DNA of 30,845 nt from Oscillospiraceae bacterium (GTDB taxonomy: Bacteria; Bacillota; Clostridia; Oscillospirales; Ruminococcaceae): positions 134,030-164,874 of the forward strand of contig JAGZUF010000005.1 in the NCBI GenBank assembly GCA_018380115.1. Direction: 5' to 3'. Of this stretch, positions 1 to 6,907 are shown piece by piece. The notes under the pieces are model-generated. The model did no database searches and was not told the DNA's origin. It saw only the letters and a list, made by a program, of their open reading frames with translations. The stretch's first letter is position 1. Each line of letters starts with the position of its first letter. The position numbers and the translations under genes are program-made.

Positions 1-30
1 CCGGCTGAACCGGGGCAATCACAGCGCCAA

Positions 31-68
31 AAAAGGCCCGGCAATCCCAAAGAATTGCCGGGCCTTTT
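31..68 (-). terminator. Bidirectional intrinsic terminator
   Basis: A perfect 15-bp inverted repeat (arms 31-45 and 54-68, 8-nt loop) begins with AAAA and ends with TTTT, so it gives a GC-rich hairpin plus a U-tract in either direction. It lies 49 bp past the stop codon of the minus-strand oxidoreductase gene and probably ends that transcript. It may also end a plus-strand gene lying to the left of the window. Confidence 0.85.
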
Positions 69-116
69 CACGCTGCACCCCGCGCAAAGCCGCGGGGGCA
101 GAATTCTACTTTGCTA

Positions 117-1154
117 TCAGCCAAGGTACATGTGCATGGGCCATGTGAGATATTCCACATCGTCCAGCTTTTCAGCAGTGATATAGCCCGCCGGGGCGTT
201 GAGGATCGTGGGAATGCGGTTCACCAGCGTAGCGCAGGTGTGGGCGGGGGTGTCCGGCTTCACCACATGGAACTCGGTGTCCGGCTCGCCGATAATTTTC
301 CAATCGCACATATCGCCGTCGTCCGGGCCGTACACCTTGCCGATGCACTGTGTCTCAAGGGTGATGCCCTGGAACGTCTCGGTGGTGACAACGGCGCTCA
401 TGCCGATGCAGTTGCCCTTGGGGATGGTTTCGCCCGTGGTGCCGCACCACAAATCCTTGTCATAGAAATAGGGCACGCATTTCTGGCTGATGGATTTGAT
501 GGTAAGGCCCAGCTTGTTGGCCAGCGCCTCGTTGGAGTTCCACACATACGCGGGCTCCAGCGTGGTGGGGTGGGCAATCTTCTCTTCAAATTCCTCAGGC
601 GTAAGGCCAACGCCGTGGGCCTGCGCCAGGGCAAGGCCGTAATCCTCCACGTTGTAGCTTACGGCGCCCTCTATCTTTTTGATATTGTGCACGCCGCCCG
701 CCACAGCGCCTATCATGTTCACCCAGAAAATATCCTGCATGCCGGTGCCGGTGATGGTGCAGTTGTTCTCTTTCGCCATTTTGTCCAGGCGGTTGGTGAT
801 GGCGGCAGAGGTCGTCCACGAATAGATGGCCTCTTCACAGGTGGTGACCACGTTGATGCCGCGGGACAGGCAGCGCTCCAGATGCGGCAGCATGTCCGCC
901 ATGAAGCTGAACAGCGTCACCACGGCGATGTCGGCATCACATTCGTCCAGCACGGCGTCCGCGTCCGAACGGATGGGCACGTTCAGCTTCACGCCAAGCC
1001 CCGCGTAATCGCCCACGTCCATGCCCACAATATCGGGGTTTGTGTCGATGGCGCCCACAATCTCGGCGCCCTTCTCATACAGATAGCGCAGCGTATATTT
1101 GCTCATTTTGCCGCAGCCATACTGCACAACACGAACTTTTTCCAAATTCACCAT
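117..1154 (-). CDS. Diaminopentanoate dehydrogenase-like NAD(P)-dependent oxidoreductase
   Basis: This 345-residue protein has an N-terminal Rossmann fold with a nucleotide-binding loop of the type V-Q-Y-G-C-G-K-M near residues 9-16, followed by an acidic strand end (AID, about 36-38). This is the dihydrodipicolinate-reductase-like fold, and length and overall character fit the 2,4-diaminopentanoate dehydrogenase (Ord) group. Family members oxidise amino groups of diamino acids in ornithine fermentation. The other ornithine-fermentation genes (ortAB, orr, oraSE) are not nearby, so the substrate is open. The ATG is preceded by GAAAGGA with about 10 nt spacing. The gene sits downstream of a MerR regulator on the same strand, but has its own promoter with a MerR-type 19-nt spacer at 1227-1257, so inducible expression is likely. 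Fold assignment is fairly secure; the exact reaction is inference. Confidence 0.75.
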   Translation of the reverse strand: MVNLEKVRVVQYGCGKMSKYTLRYLYEKGAEIVGAIDTNPDIVGMDVGDYAGLGVKLNVPIRSDADAVLDECDADIAVVTLFSFMADMLPHLERCLSRGINVVTTCEEAIYSWTTSAAITNRLDKMAKENNCTITGTGMQDIFWVNMIGAVAGGVHNIKKIEGAVSYNVEDYGLALAQAHGVGLTPEEFEEKIAHPTTLEPAYVWNSNEALANKLGLTIKSISQKCVPYFYDKDLWCGTTGETIPKGNCIGMSAVVTTETFQGITLETQCIGKVYGPDDGDMCDWKIIGEPDTEFHVVKPDTPAHTCATLVNRIPTILNAPAGYITAEKLDDVEYLTWPMHMYLG

Positions 1155-1226
1155 ACCGGTATCATCCTTTCTTTAGCAGGGGCGCACGGCGCGCCCCGTT
1201 TGGACGGCAGCCCGCCCTCTGCCTTC

Positions 1227-1257
1227 AGTGTAAAGGTTATATGCGGTATAAGGTCAA
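1227..1257 (-). promoter_or_regulatory. Putative MerR-activated promoter (19-nt spacer)
   Basis: On the minus strand, TTGACC (1252-1257) and TACACT (1227-1232) are separated by exactly 19 nt. The spacer contains the dyad TTATA-N5-TATAA (1237-1251). A long spacer with a dyad between -35 and -10 is the hallmark of promoters activated by DNA-distorting MerR proteins. The start codon of the oxidoreductase is about 73 nt downstream, and a MerR gene ends 54 nt upstream. Operator assignment is inference from spacing and symmetry. Confidence 0.6.
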
Positions 1258-1310
1258 GTTGGCCAATTCGATAAAAATTTAACGAGTTCTTTGGGCCCCG
1301 TGCACAACCC

Positions 1311-2159
1311 TCACCCGCGCGCGCCGCCCTTGCAGAACTGTACAGGCACCTGCAGCCGCAGGTACAGCCCGCGGGCGTTTGGCTCTGCCACGGGGATGTC
1401 TGCAATAGATTCGCACAAATAGTCCCCGCACACGCGGCACCCGCTTTGGCGGATATATTCGCGCAGGCGCGCGATATACTCCTGCTCTTTGTAAAAATCG
1501 TCGCAGTAGATGCAGGCATAATTGCCCGCAGGCACGGTGGCGGTAAGCTGTTCGGGCACAAATTCCCTGTCTACGAATACGAACACCTCGCTGGCAAACA
1601 GCCTGCCCTGCTCAAAATCGCTTTGCGCCATGCGCGTGCCCGCGTTGCAGAAGTATATCTGCGGCAGGCGGTCTTTCACAAGGCTGTCCTTCAAATCGCG
1701 CAGCATCTCCTCATAGGTCTCCACATCGTGGGCATACACGTTCACGCCGGAATCCACCACATACATCTGCCGCGCGCCGATATACTCCATCTGCACCGTG
1801 CCGTCGGGCGGGGCGGCGCGCCAGCGCGCAAAGCTTTCCACCGTGCGCTCCAGCGCGCGGCGCTGGCACTTCAAAAGGCGTATTTCCTCCTCCGTCTGGC
1901 GCTGCTTTTCCCGCAGGGCAGCCTCAATGCGCCCAAGGTCCCGGGTTTCCAGCTGCCGGCCTATCTCCTTCAGCGAAATGCCAAGGCTTTTCATATACTG
2001 GATGATATCCAGCACGGCGCTCTGCTTGATGTCGTAATAGCGGTAGCCATTCTCGCCCCGAAAGCTGGGCGAAAGCAGGCCGCGCTTGTCGTATAAACGC
2101 AGCGTCTGTTCTGAAATGTGGTTCAGCCTTGCCATTTCTCCCACAGTAAGGTGCTTCAT
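1311..2159 (-). CDS. MerR-family transcriptional regulator with GyrI-like effector domain
   Basis: The 282-residue protein starts with a typical MerR winged helix-turn-helix (MKHLTVGEMARLNHISEQTL, then LRLYDKRGLL and NGYRYYDIKQ) over residues 1-70. A charged coiled coil follows at about 75-112, then a C-terminal domain (about 120-282) resembling the BmrR/GyrI-like small-molecule-binding domain. That layout is that of a ligand-responsive activator such as BmrR. The ATG at 2159 was chosen because GGAGG stands just upstream and the HTH begins there; the frame stays open further up but only as antisense-like low-complexity sequence. The gene follows the aldo-keto reductase gene by 89 bp on the same strand, so they may be co-transcribed. 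The 19-nt-spacer promoter 54 nt downstream is its obvious candidate target. Ligand unknown. Confidence 0.88.
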   Translation of the reverse strand: MKHLTVGEMARLNHISEQTLRLYDKRGLLSPSFRGENGYRYYDIKQSAVLDIIQYMKSLGISLKEIGRQLETRDLGRIEAALREKQRQTEEEIRLLKCQRRALERTVESFARWRAAPPDGTVQMEYIGARQMYVVDSGVNVYAHDVETYEEMLRDLKDSLVKDRLPQIYFCNAGTRMAQSDFEQGRLFASEVFVFVDREFVPEQLTATVPAGNYACIYCDDFYKEQEYIARLREYIRQSGCRVCGDYLCESIADIPVAEPNARGLYLRLQVPVQFCKGGARG

Positions 2160-2248
2160 GGCTTTTCCGCCTCCGTTCCTGCCAAAAAGGTTATACCAGA
2201 CACAAGGTTTTCGCGCAAAAGCGGCCGGTTTTGCGCCCGCGCACCGCG

Positions 2249-3244
2249 TCAGCCGAAAACGGCGGCCGCCGCCTCGCGCTCCTGCCGGGAAAGCGGCCCG
2301 GCCGCAAGGCAGGCCGCATTCTCGCGCAGCTGCGCCGCGCTGGAGGCGCCCACCAGCACGCTGGTGACGCCTGGCGCCGAAAGCACCCACGAAAGGGCAA
2401 GCTGCGCCAGCGTCTGCCCGCGGGCCGCGGCCAGCCCGCCCAGCTTTTCCAGCCCCTGCAGCAGGGCGGGCGTAAGGGCCTGCGGCGTCATGCGCACGCT
2501 GTTGCCGCGCTCGATGCGGCTGCCCTGCGGGATGCCGTGCAAATACCGCCCCGAAAGCAGCCCCTGCGCCAGCGGGCTGAAGGCCGCCACGCCTTTGCCC
2601 GCCACGCGTGCAAAGGCCAGCAGGCCGTTGTGCTCCACCGTGCGGTCCAGCATGGAATAGCGGTTCTGGCACACCGCAAGGGGGCAGCCCTCGGCCTCCA
2701 GCAGCGCGGCGGCGCGCGCCGCCGTCTCGCCGTCATAGTTCGAAAGCCCGGCATACAGCGCCTTGCCCTGCCGCACGGCGCTGGCCAGCGCACCCATGGT
2801 TTCTTCCAGAGGGGTGTCCGGGTCCATGCGGTGCGAATAGAAAATATCCACATAGCTCAGCCGCATGCGGGCAAGGCTTTGGTCCAGGCTGGCCAGCATG
2901 GCCTTTCGGCTGCCTCCGCTGCCATAGGGGCCGGGCCACATGCGGTAGCCCGCTTTGGTGGCAATAATAAGCTCGTCGCGGTAGGCGGCCAGCTCGCCGT
3001 GCAGGATACGGCCGAAATTTTCCTCCGCGCTGCCCGGCACAGGGCCGTAATTGTTCGCAAGGTCAAAATAAGTGATGCCGCAGTCGAACGCCGTGCACAG
3101 CGTTTCGCGCATGGCGCTGAAGGAATCCTGCGAGCCGAAGTTGTGCCACAGCCCCAGCGCCACACGCGGCAGCACAAGGCCGCTGTGCCCGCTGCGGGCA
3201 TACTGCATGGCGCTGTAACGCGCCTCGTCCGCCCGGTAAGCCAT
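2249..3244 (-). CDS. gpr: Aldo-keto reductase, YghZ/Gpr type
   Basis: A 331-residue cytosolic NADPH-dependent aldo-keto reductase. It follows E. coli YghZ (L-glyceraldehyde 3-phosphate reductase, AKR14) closely in the N-terminal half: SGLVLPRVALGLWHNFG, then FDLANNYGPVPGSAEENFGR and TKAGYRMWPGPYGSGGSRK. The catalytic tetrad is visible as D61, Y66, K97 and H138. The C-terminal SVLVGAS motif binds the cofactor. The ATG at 3244 sits just before the conserved start and after a GGAAAGAGG-type ribosome binding site; upstream codons in the same frame look non-coding. Likely role is reduction of toxic aldehydes such as glyceraldehyde 3-phosphate L-isomer or methylglyoxal. It is divergently transcribed from serC and may share a transcript with the downstream MerR gene. 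Confidence 0.92.
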   Translation of the reverse strand: MAYRADEARYSAMQYARSGHSGLVLPRVALGLWHNFGSQDSFSAMRETLCTAFDCGITYFDLANNYGPVPGSAEENFGRILHGELAAYRDELIIATKAGYRMWPGPYGSGGSRKAMLASLDQSLARMRLSYVDIFYSHRMDPDTPLEETMGALASAVRQGKALYAGLSNYDGETAARAAALLEAEGCPLAVCQNRYSMLDRTVEHNGLLAFARVAGKGVAAFSPLAQGLLSGRYLHGIPQGSRIERGNSVRMTPQALTPALLQGLEKLGGLAAARGQTLAQLALSWVLSAPGVTSVLVGASSAAQLRENAACLAAGPLSRQEREAAAAVFG

Positions 3245-3298
3245 GCCGCCACCTCTTTCCTTCCCCGCCTGTACAGGGCGGGATGTTTTGTCATTATC

Positions 3299-3327
3299 AG
3301 TATACCGCAAGCCCGCGGCCTGTGCAA
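3299..3327 (-). promoter_or_regulatory. Sigma-A promoter of aldo-keto reductase gene
   Basis: On the minus strand, TTGCAC (3322-3327) and TATACT (3299-3304) are spaced by 17 nt, about 55 nt before the ATG at 3244. The leader holds a GC-rich palindrome-like element around TGTACA (about 3264-3282), which could be an operator. Confidence 0.6.
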
Positions 3328-3368
3328 CTTGAACAGGATGTGTGTGTGTTGAAAACACTTTTTCTCTG

Positions 3369-3397
3369 TTGACGCACACATAAAGGAGTGTTATAAT
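3369..3397 (+). promoter_or_regulatory. Sigma-A promoter of serC-serA
   Basis: TTGACG (3369-3374), a 17-nt spacer and a perfect TATAAT (3392-3397) lie about 60 nt before the serC start codon. This is the best-matching vegetative promoter in the window and suggests strong constitutive expression. No T-box or riboswitch-like element is seen in the short leader. Confidence 0.8.
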
Positions 3398-3455
3398 GAA
3401 TTAACTTTATTTTCATAAAGTGATAAAACCAACTTTGAACAGGAGGAACCCCACC

Positions 3456-4538
3456 ATGGCAAGAGTATTCAACTTCAGCGCGGGCCCATCCATGCTTCCG
3501 CTGCCCGTTTTACAAAAGGCGCAGGCCGAACTGACCGAATACGGCTGTTCCGGCCAGTCCGTGCTGGAGATGAGCCACCGTTCCTCCTGGTTTGAGGACA
3601 TTATCGCGGGCACCGAGGCGGCTTTGCGCCGCGTGCTGAACGTGCCGGAAAATTATAAAATAGGCTTTTTTCAGGGCGGCGCCTCCACCCAGTTCGCCGC
3701 CGTGCCGCTGAACCTGATGGGCACAGGCAGCGCGGATTATATCGTCACGGGCCAATTTTCCGGCAAGGCCGCAAAAGAGGCGGAAAAGTACGGCAGGGTG
3801 AATATCATCGCGTCTTCAAAAGACAAAAACTTCACCTATATCCCGGACGCCGCCTCGCTGAAGTTTACCCCCGGCGCAAGCTATGTGCACATCTGCCAGA
3901 ACAACACCATTTACGGCACGCGCTGGCCCAGGCTGCCGCAGACGGGCGCGCTGCCGCTGGTGGCGGATATGTCCAGCTGCATCCTCAGCGAGCCGGTGGA
4001 CGTCTCGCAGTACGGCCTCATCTACTTCGGCGTGCAGAAAAACGTGGCCCCTGCTGGCATGGCGGTGGTCATCGTGCGGGAGGACCTGATAGGCCGTGCC
4101 CGGCCGGACACGCCTGCCATGCTGGATTACGCCGCTGTTATCGGGGCGGGCAGCATGTACAACACGCCGCCGTGCTTCTGCATCTATATGATGGGCCTTG
4201 TGCTGGAATGGCTGGAAAAGGAAATGGGCGGGCTGGCCGCCATGCAGCGCCGCAACGAGGCAAAGGCCGCGCTGCTGTACGATTATCTGGACGCCTCCCG
4301 CTTTTTCAAGAACCCGGTGAAAAAACCGTTCCGCAGCATGATGAACGTCACCTTTACCTCCCCCTCGCCCGAGCTGGACAAGGCCTTCTGTGCCGGGGCC
4401 GCCCAAAACGGCCTTGTGAACCTGAAGGGCCACCGCAGCGTGGGCGGCATGCGCGCTTCCATCTACAATGCCATGCCCATGGAGGGCGTGCAGGCCCTGG
4501 TGGATTTTATGCAGAAATTTGAAGCGCAGCACAGATAG
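3456..4538 (+). CDS. serC: Phosphoserine aminotransferase
   Basis: A 360-residue class-V PLP aminotransferase that converts 3-phosphohydroxypyruvate and glutamate to phosphoserine and 2-oxoglutarate, the second step of serine synthesis. The N-terminus (RVFNFSAGPSMLP) and the SVLEMSHRS segment are diagnostic. The PLP lysine is K195 in GVQKNVAPAG. The C-terminus has HRSVGGMRASIYNAMP, the phosphate-binding part. Length equals the family norm. The ATG at 3456 follows AGGAGG by 9 nt; an earlier in-frame start at 3420 has no ribosome binding site. It is the first gene of a two-gene operon with serA, 18 bp downstream. Confidence 0.97.
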   Translation: MARVFNFSAGPSMLPLPVLQKAQAELTEYGCSGQSVLEMSHRSSWFEDIIAGTEAALRRVLNVPENYKIGFFQGGASTQFAAVPLNLMGTGSADYIVTGQFSGKAAKEAEKYGRVNIIASSKDKNFTYIPDAASLKFTPGASYVHICQNNTIYGTRWPRLPQTGALPLVADMSSCILSEPVDVSQYGLIYFGVQKNVAPAGMAVVIVREDLIGRARPDTPAMLDYAAVIGAGSMYNTPPCFCIYMMGLVLEWLEKEMGGLAAMQRRNEAKAALLYDYLDASRFFKNPVKKPFRSMMNVTFTSPSPELDKAFCAGAAQNGLVNLKGHRSVGGMRASIYNAMPMEGVQALVDFMQKFEAQHR

Positions 4539-4556
4539 CAGGAGGAGGAAACAGAG

Positions 4557-5720
4557 ATGTATCATATCAAAACACTGAACAACATCGCCCCAAAGGGGCT
4601 GGCCGAGCTGCCTGCGCAGCAATTCACCGTAAACAGCGGGGCGGAAAGCTGCACGCAGGGCATTCTGGTGCGCAGCGCCTCCATGCACGAAACGCCTCTG
4701 CCGGAGGGCCTGCTGGCTGTGGCCCGCGCGGGGGCGGGCGTGAACAACATCCCTGTGCCCGCGTGCAGCGAACAGGGCATTGTGGTGTTCAATACGCCCG
4801 GCGCCAACGCCAACGCCGTGATGGAGCTTGTGCTGGCCGGCCTTGTGCTGGCCAGCCGCGACGTGGCCGGGGGCATCGCCTGGGCGAAAACGCTGGCGGG
4901 CGAGGCCGATGCGGCAAAGCAGGTGGAAAAGGGCAAAAGCCGGTTTGCCGGGCCGGAGCTGCTGGGCAAGACGCTGGGCGTGGTGGGCCTTGGGGCCATT
5001 GGCGTGCGCGTGGCGAACCTTGCGGTGCACCTTGGCATGAACGTGCTGGGGTATGACCCGTACCTTTCCATTGACGCCGCATGGAGCCTTTCGCGCCATG
5101 TGCACCACTGCACCTCGCTGAGCCAGCTTTACAGCCAGAGTGATTACATCACCCTGCATCTGCCCGCCACGAAGGAAACCACAGGCATGCTGAACGCCGC
5201 GGCCTTTGCCCAGATGAAGCAGGGCGTGCGCATTTTGAACTTTGCCCGCGCAGAGCTTTCCAGCGCCCCGGCGCTTGCGCAGGCGCTGGAAAGCGGGCGC
5301 TGTGCGCGCTATGTAACGGATTTTCCCACGCCGGAAACACTGGCCCTGCCCGGCTGCGTGTGCATCCCCCATCTGGGGGCCTCCACACCGGAAAGCGAGG
5401 AGAACTGCGCCGTAATGGCCGCGCGCCAGCTTCGCGATTACCTCTTGGACGGCAACATTGCAAACAGCGTAAACTTCCCCGCCGTCTCCATGCCGCGCGC
5501 AGGCGCCGCGCGTGTATGCGTCATTCACCGCAACGTGCCCGGCATTCTGGCGGGCATCACGCAGGCGGCCACGGCGGCAAAGCTGAACATTGAGAACATG
5601 GCCAATAAATCGAAGGGCGAGTGGGCCTACACCATGCTGGACCTCTCCGGCCCGGCAGATGAGCAGATGGCCCGCGGCATAGCCCGGCTGCCGGATGTCG
5701 TGCGCGTGCGCGTGGTGTGA
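4557..5720 (+). CDS. serA: D-3-phosphoglycerate dehydrogenase (short ACT type)
   Basis: A 387-residue D-2-hydroxyacid dehydrogenase that oxidises 3-phosphoglycerate to 3-phosphohydroxypyruvate, feeding serC. The NAD-binding motif GVVGLGAIG is near residues 141-149. The catalytic histidine is H272 in IPHLGASTPESEENCAVMA. A C-terminal ACT domain covers about residues 318-387 (VCVIHRNVPGILAGITQAA). There is no extra allosteric substrate-binding domain, as in the short clostridial form. AGGAGGAGG precedes the ATG by 7 nt. Pairing with serC makes the assignment firm. No phosphoserine phosphatase gene (serB) is present in the window, so the pathway is completed elsewhere. Confidence 0.95.
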   Translation: MYHIKTLNNIAPKGLAELPAQQFTVNSGAESCTQGILVRSASMHETPLPEGLLAVARAGAGVNNIPVPACSEQGIVVFNTPGANANAVMELVLAGLVLASRDVAGGIAWAKTLAGEADAAKQVEKGKSRFAGPELLGKTLGVVGLGAIGVRVANLAVHLGMNVLGYDPYLSIDAAWSLSRHVHHCTSLSQLYSQSDYITLHLPATKETTGMLNAAAFAQMKQGVRILNFARAELSSAPALAQALESGRCARYVTDFPTPETLALPGCVCIPHLGASTPESEENCAVMAARQLRDYLLDGNIANSVNFPAVSMPRAGAARVCVIHRNVPGILAGITQAATAAKLNIENMANKSKGEWAYTMLDLSGPADEQMARGIARLPDVVRVRVV

Positions 5721-5990
5721 GCGCGCCTTATTCCAGTCAGGCCCCCGGCTAAGCCGGAGGCCTGAGTAAGCCCCAGAAGGGTATACTGCCGGCAAGCCTC
5801 CCAAGAAGCGTTGAAAAAATCCGCCGCCTGCATCACTTGCCCCGCCTCCCGTAAGCGGAGTTCTCCTCATTACCTGTTGCATCTTTTTGGTATTGAATAC
5901 CCCATCCCGCTTCGCCCGGAACTGGCAGAGAAAGCCTTTTTACTCTCCCCAGCTCTGCTGGGGGTGTCATTTCGCTAAAGCATACAACAC
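5721..5990. other. Intergenic region with hairpins, no recognised gene
   Basis: No convincing gene is present. A strong hairpin lies just after serA (arms 5737-5749 and 5753-5765, one mismatch, loop TAA) but has no U-tract. A second hairpin is CCCCAGC-TCT-GCTGGGG (5947-5963). Between them is about 180 nt that, on the minus strand, forms an open frame starting near 5882. That frame has no ribosome binding site and runs on as antisense of serA/serC, so it is not called. The stretch could be a dispersed repeat or a structured RNA. Confidence 0.5.
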
Positions 5991-6046
5991 AAAAAGGGCC
6001 CGTCGCAGGCGCACATATCCATGCGCCTGCGGCGGGCTTTCTTTTT
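5991..6046. terminator. Bidirectional terminator between serA and the YtxH-like gene
   Basis: Arms 5998-6013 and 6022-6037 pair over 16 positions (one G-U), with an 8-nt loop, flanked by AAAAA on the left and TTTCTTTTT on the right. It stands between convergent genes: serA ends at 5720 and the minus-strand small gene ends at 6062. It can terminate both. Confidence 0.85.
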
Positions 6047-6061
6047 GAAAAAACTGCTGCT

Positions 6062-6250
6062 TTAGAAGCTTTGCAGCATTTTATCCACGCTGTCCAGTGC
6101 CTTTTCGGCTGTGTGCGCGGCCTTTTTCATCGTTTTCTTCCATTCTTTCGGGCTTTTCTGCGCGGCATATGCGCCAATGGCCCCCACGGCGGTGCCGGCC
6201 ATCACGCCCAGCGCGGCGCCCTTGGCCATGTTTTTTGTGCTGCGGTTCAT
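6062..6250 (-). CDS. Small YtxH-like membrane-associated protein
   Basis: A 62-residue protein. Residues about 9-30 form a glycine/alanine-rich hydrophobic helix (AKGAALGVMAGTAVGAIGAY). A lysine-rich amphipathic tail follows (KSPKEWKKTMKKAAHTAEKA, then LDSVDKML). This pattern resembles YtxH/gas-vesicle-like small stress proteins, common and uncharacterised in Bacillota. The ATG at 6250 is preceded by AAAGGAGGGG with good spacing, which supports a real gene despite its size. It is monocistronic, closed by the terminator at 5991-6046, and divergent from trmL. Function unknown; a membrane-anchored structural or stress role is a guess. Confidence 0.7.
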   Translation of the reverse strand: MNRSTKNMAKGAALGVMAGTAVGAIGAYAAQKSPKEWKKTMKKAAHTAEKALDSVDKMLQSF

Positions 6251-6337
6251 CACACACCCCTCCTTTCGGGCTTTGTATAGGGTTACTATGCCCCTCCTGC
6301 GGGCAAACTTGCAGAGCAAATTTTTCCTTCGGGCCCG

Positions 6338-6366
6338 TTCCCATTCAGGCCGCGGCATGGTATACT
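6338..6366 (+). promoter_or_regulatory. Putative promoter of trmL
   Basis: TTCCCA (6338-6343), a 17-nt spacer and TATACT (6361-6366). Transcription would start near 6373, which leaves about 28 nt before the TTG start at 6401 and makes the in-frame GTG 6371 and ATG 6377 unlikely starts. Confidence 0.45.
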
Positions 6367-6400
6367 ATATGTGTATATGCAGAAAAAGGAAGCATGTGTT

Positions 6401-6907
6401 TTGGAACAGTTGAACATCGTGCTGGTGGAGCCGCAGATCCCGCAGAACACCGGCAATATTGCGCGCACCTGTGCTGCCACCGGCGCGCGGCTGCATCTGG
6501 TGGGGCCCATGGGCTTTGCCATAGACGACAAAAAGCTGAAGCGCGCCGGGCTGGATTACTGGCACCTGCTGGACATCACCCTGTACGGCGGGCTGGAGGA
6601 ATTTTTCGCCTGCAACAGCGGCCCGTTCTATTATTTCACCACCAAGGCCCGCAGGCGCTATTGCGACGTGGCCTACCCGGACGGCGCATACCTCGTGTTC
6701 GGCCGCGAGGACGCCGGCCTGCCGGAGGCGCTTTTATATGCCAACGAAGCGGCGTGCGTGCGCCTGCCCATGCGGCAGGCCGCGCGCAGCCTGAACCTTT
6801 CGAACTCTGTTGCTGTGGGCGTGTATGAGGCCCTGCGGCAGCACGGGTTTCCCGACCTTTTGTGCGAAGGCAGACTGAGAAATTACGATTGGGGGAAGAT
6901 GGTTTGA
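6401..6907 (+). CDS. trmL: tRNA (cytidine(34)-2'-O)-methyltransferase
   Basis: A SPOUT-family RNA methyltransferase of about 168 residues that uses S-adenosylmethionine to 2'-O-methylate the wobble nucleotide of certain leucine tRNAs. Motifs in order are LNIVLVEPQIPQNTGNIART at the N-terminus, the middle FGREDAGLP, and the C-terminal SLNLSNSVAVGVYEALRQ, which builds the trefoil knot. The TTG at 6401 is chosen because AAAAAGGA lies about 10 nt upstream and family members begin at this MNIVLVEP-like point; TTG 6410 is an alternative. The stop codon overlaps the TTG start of the next gene by four bases, so the two are translationally coupled. Confidence 0.92.
   Translation: MEQLNIVLVEPQIPQNTGNIARTCAATGARLHLVGPMGFAIDDKKLKRAGLDYWHLLDITLYGGLEEFFACNSGPFYYFTTKARRRYCDVAYPDGAYLVFGREDAGLPEALLYANEAACVRLPMRQAARSLNLSNSVAVGVYEALRQHGFPDLLCEGRLRNYDWGKMV

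Noticed and set aside
2160..2672. N-terminal extension of the MerR gene
   Set aside because: The extra 171 codons overlap the aldo-keto reductase gene out of frame; the MerR HTH begins at 2159 with its own ribosome binding site.
3816..5882. A 688-codon open frame on the minus strand opposite serC and serA
   Set aside because: Low-complexity His/Ala/Arg-rich translation, no ribosome binding site, fully antisense to two clear genes in GC-rich DNA.
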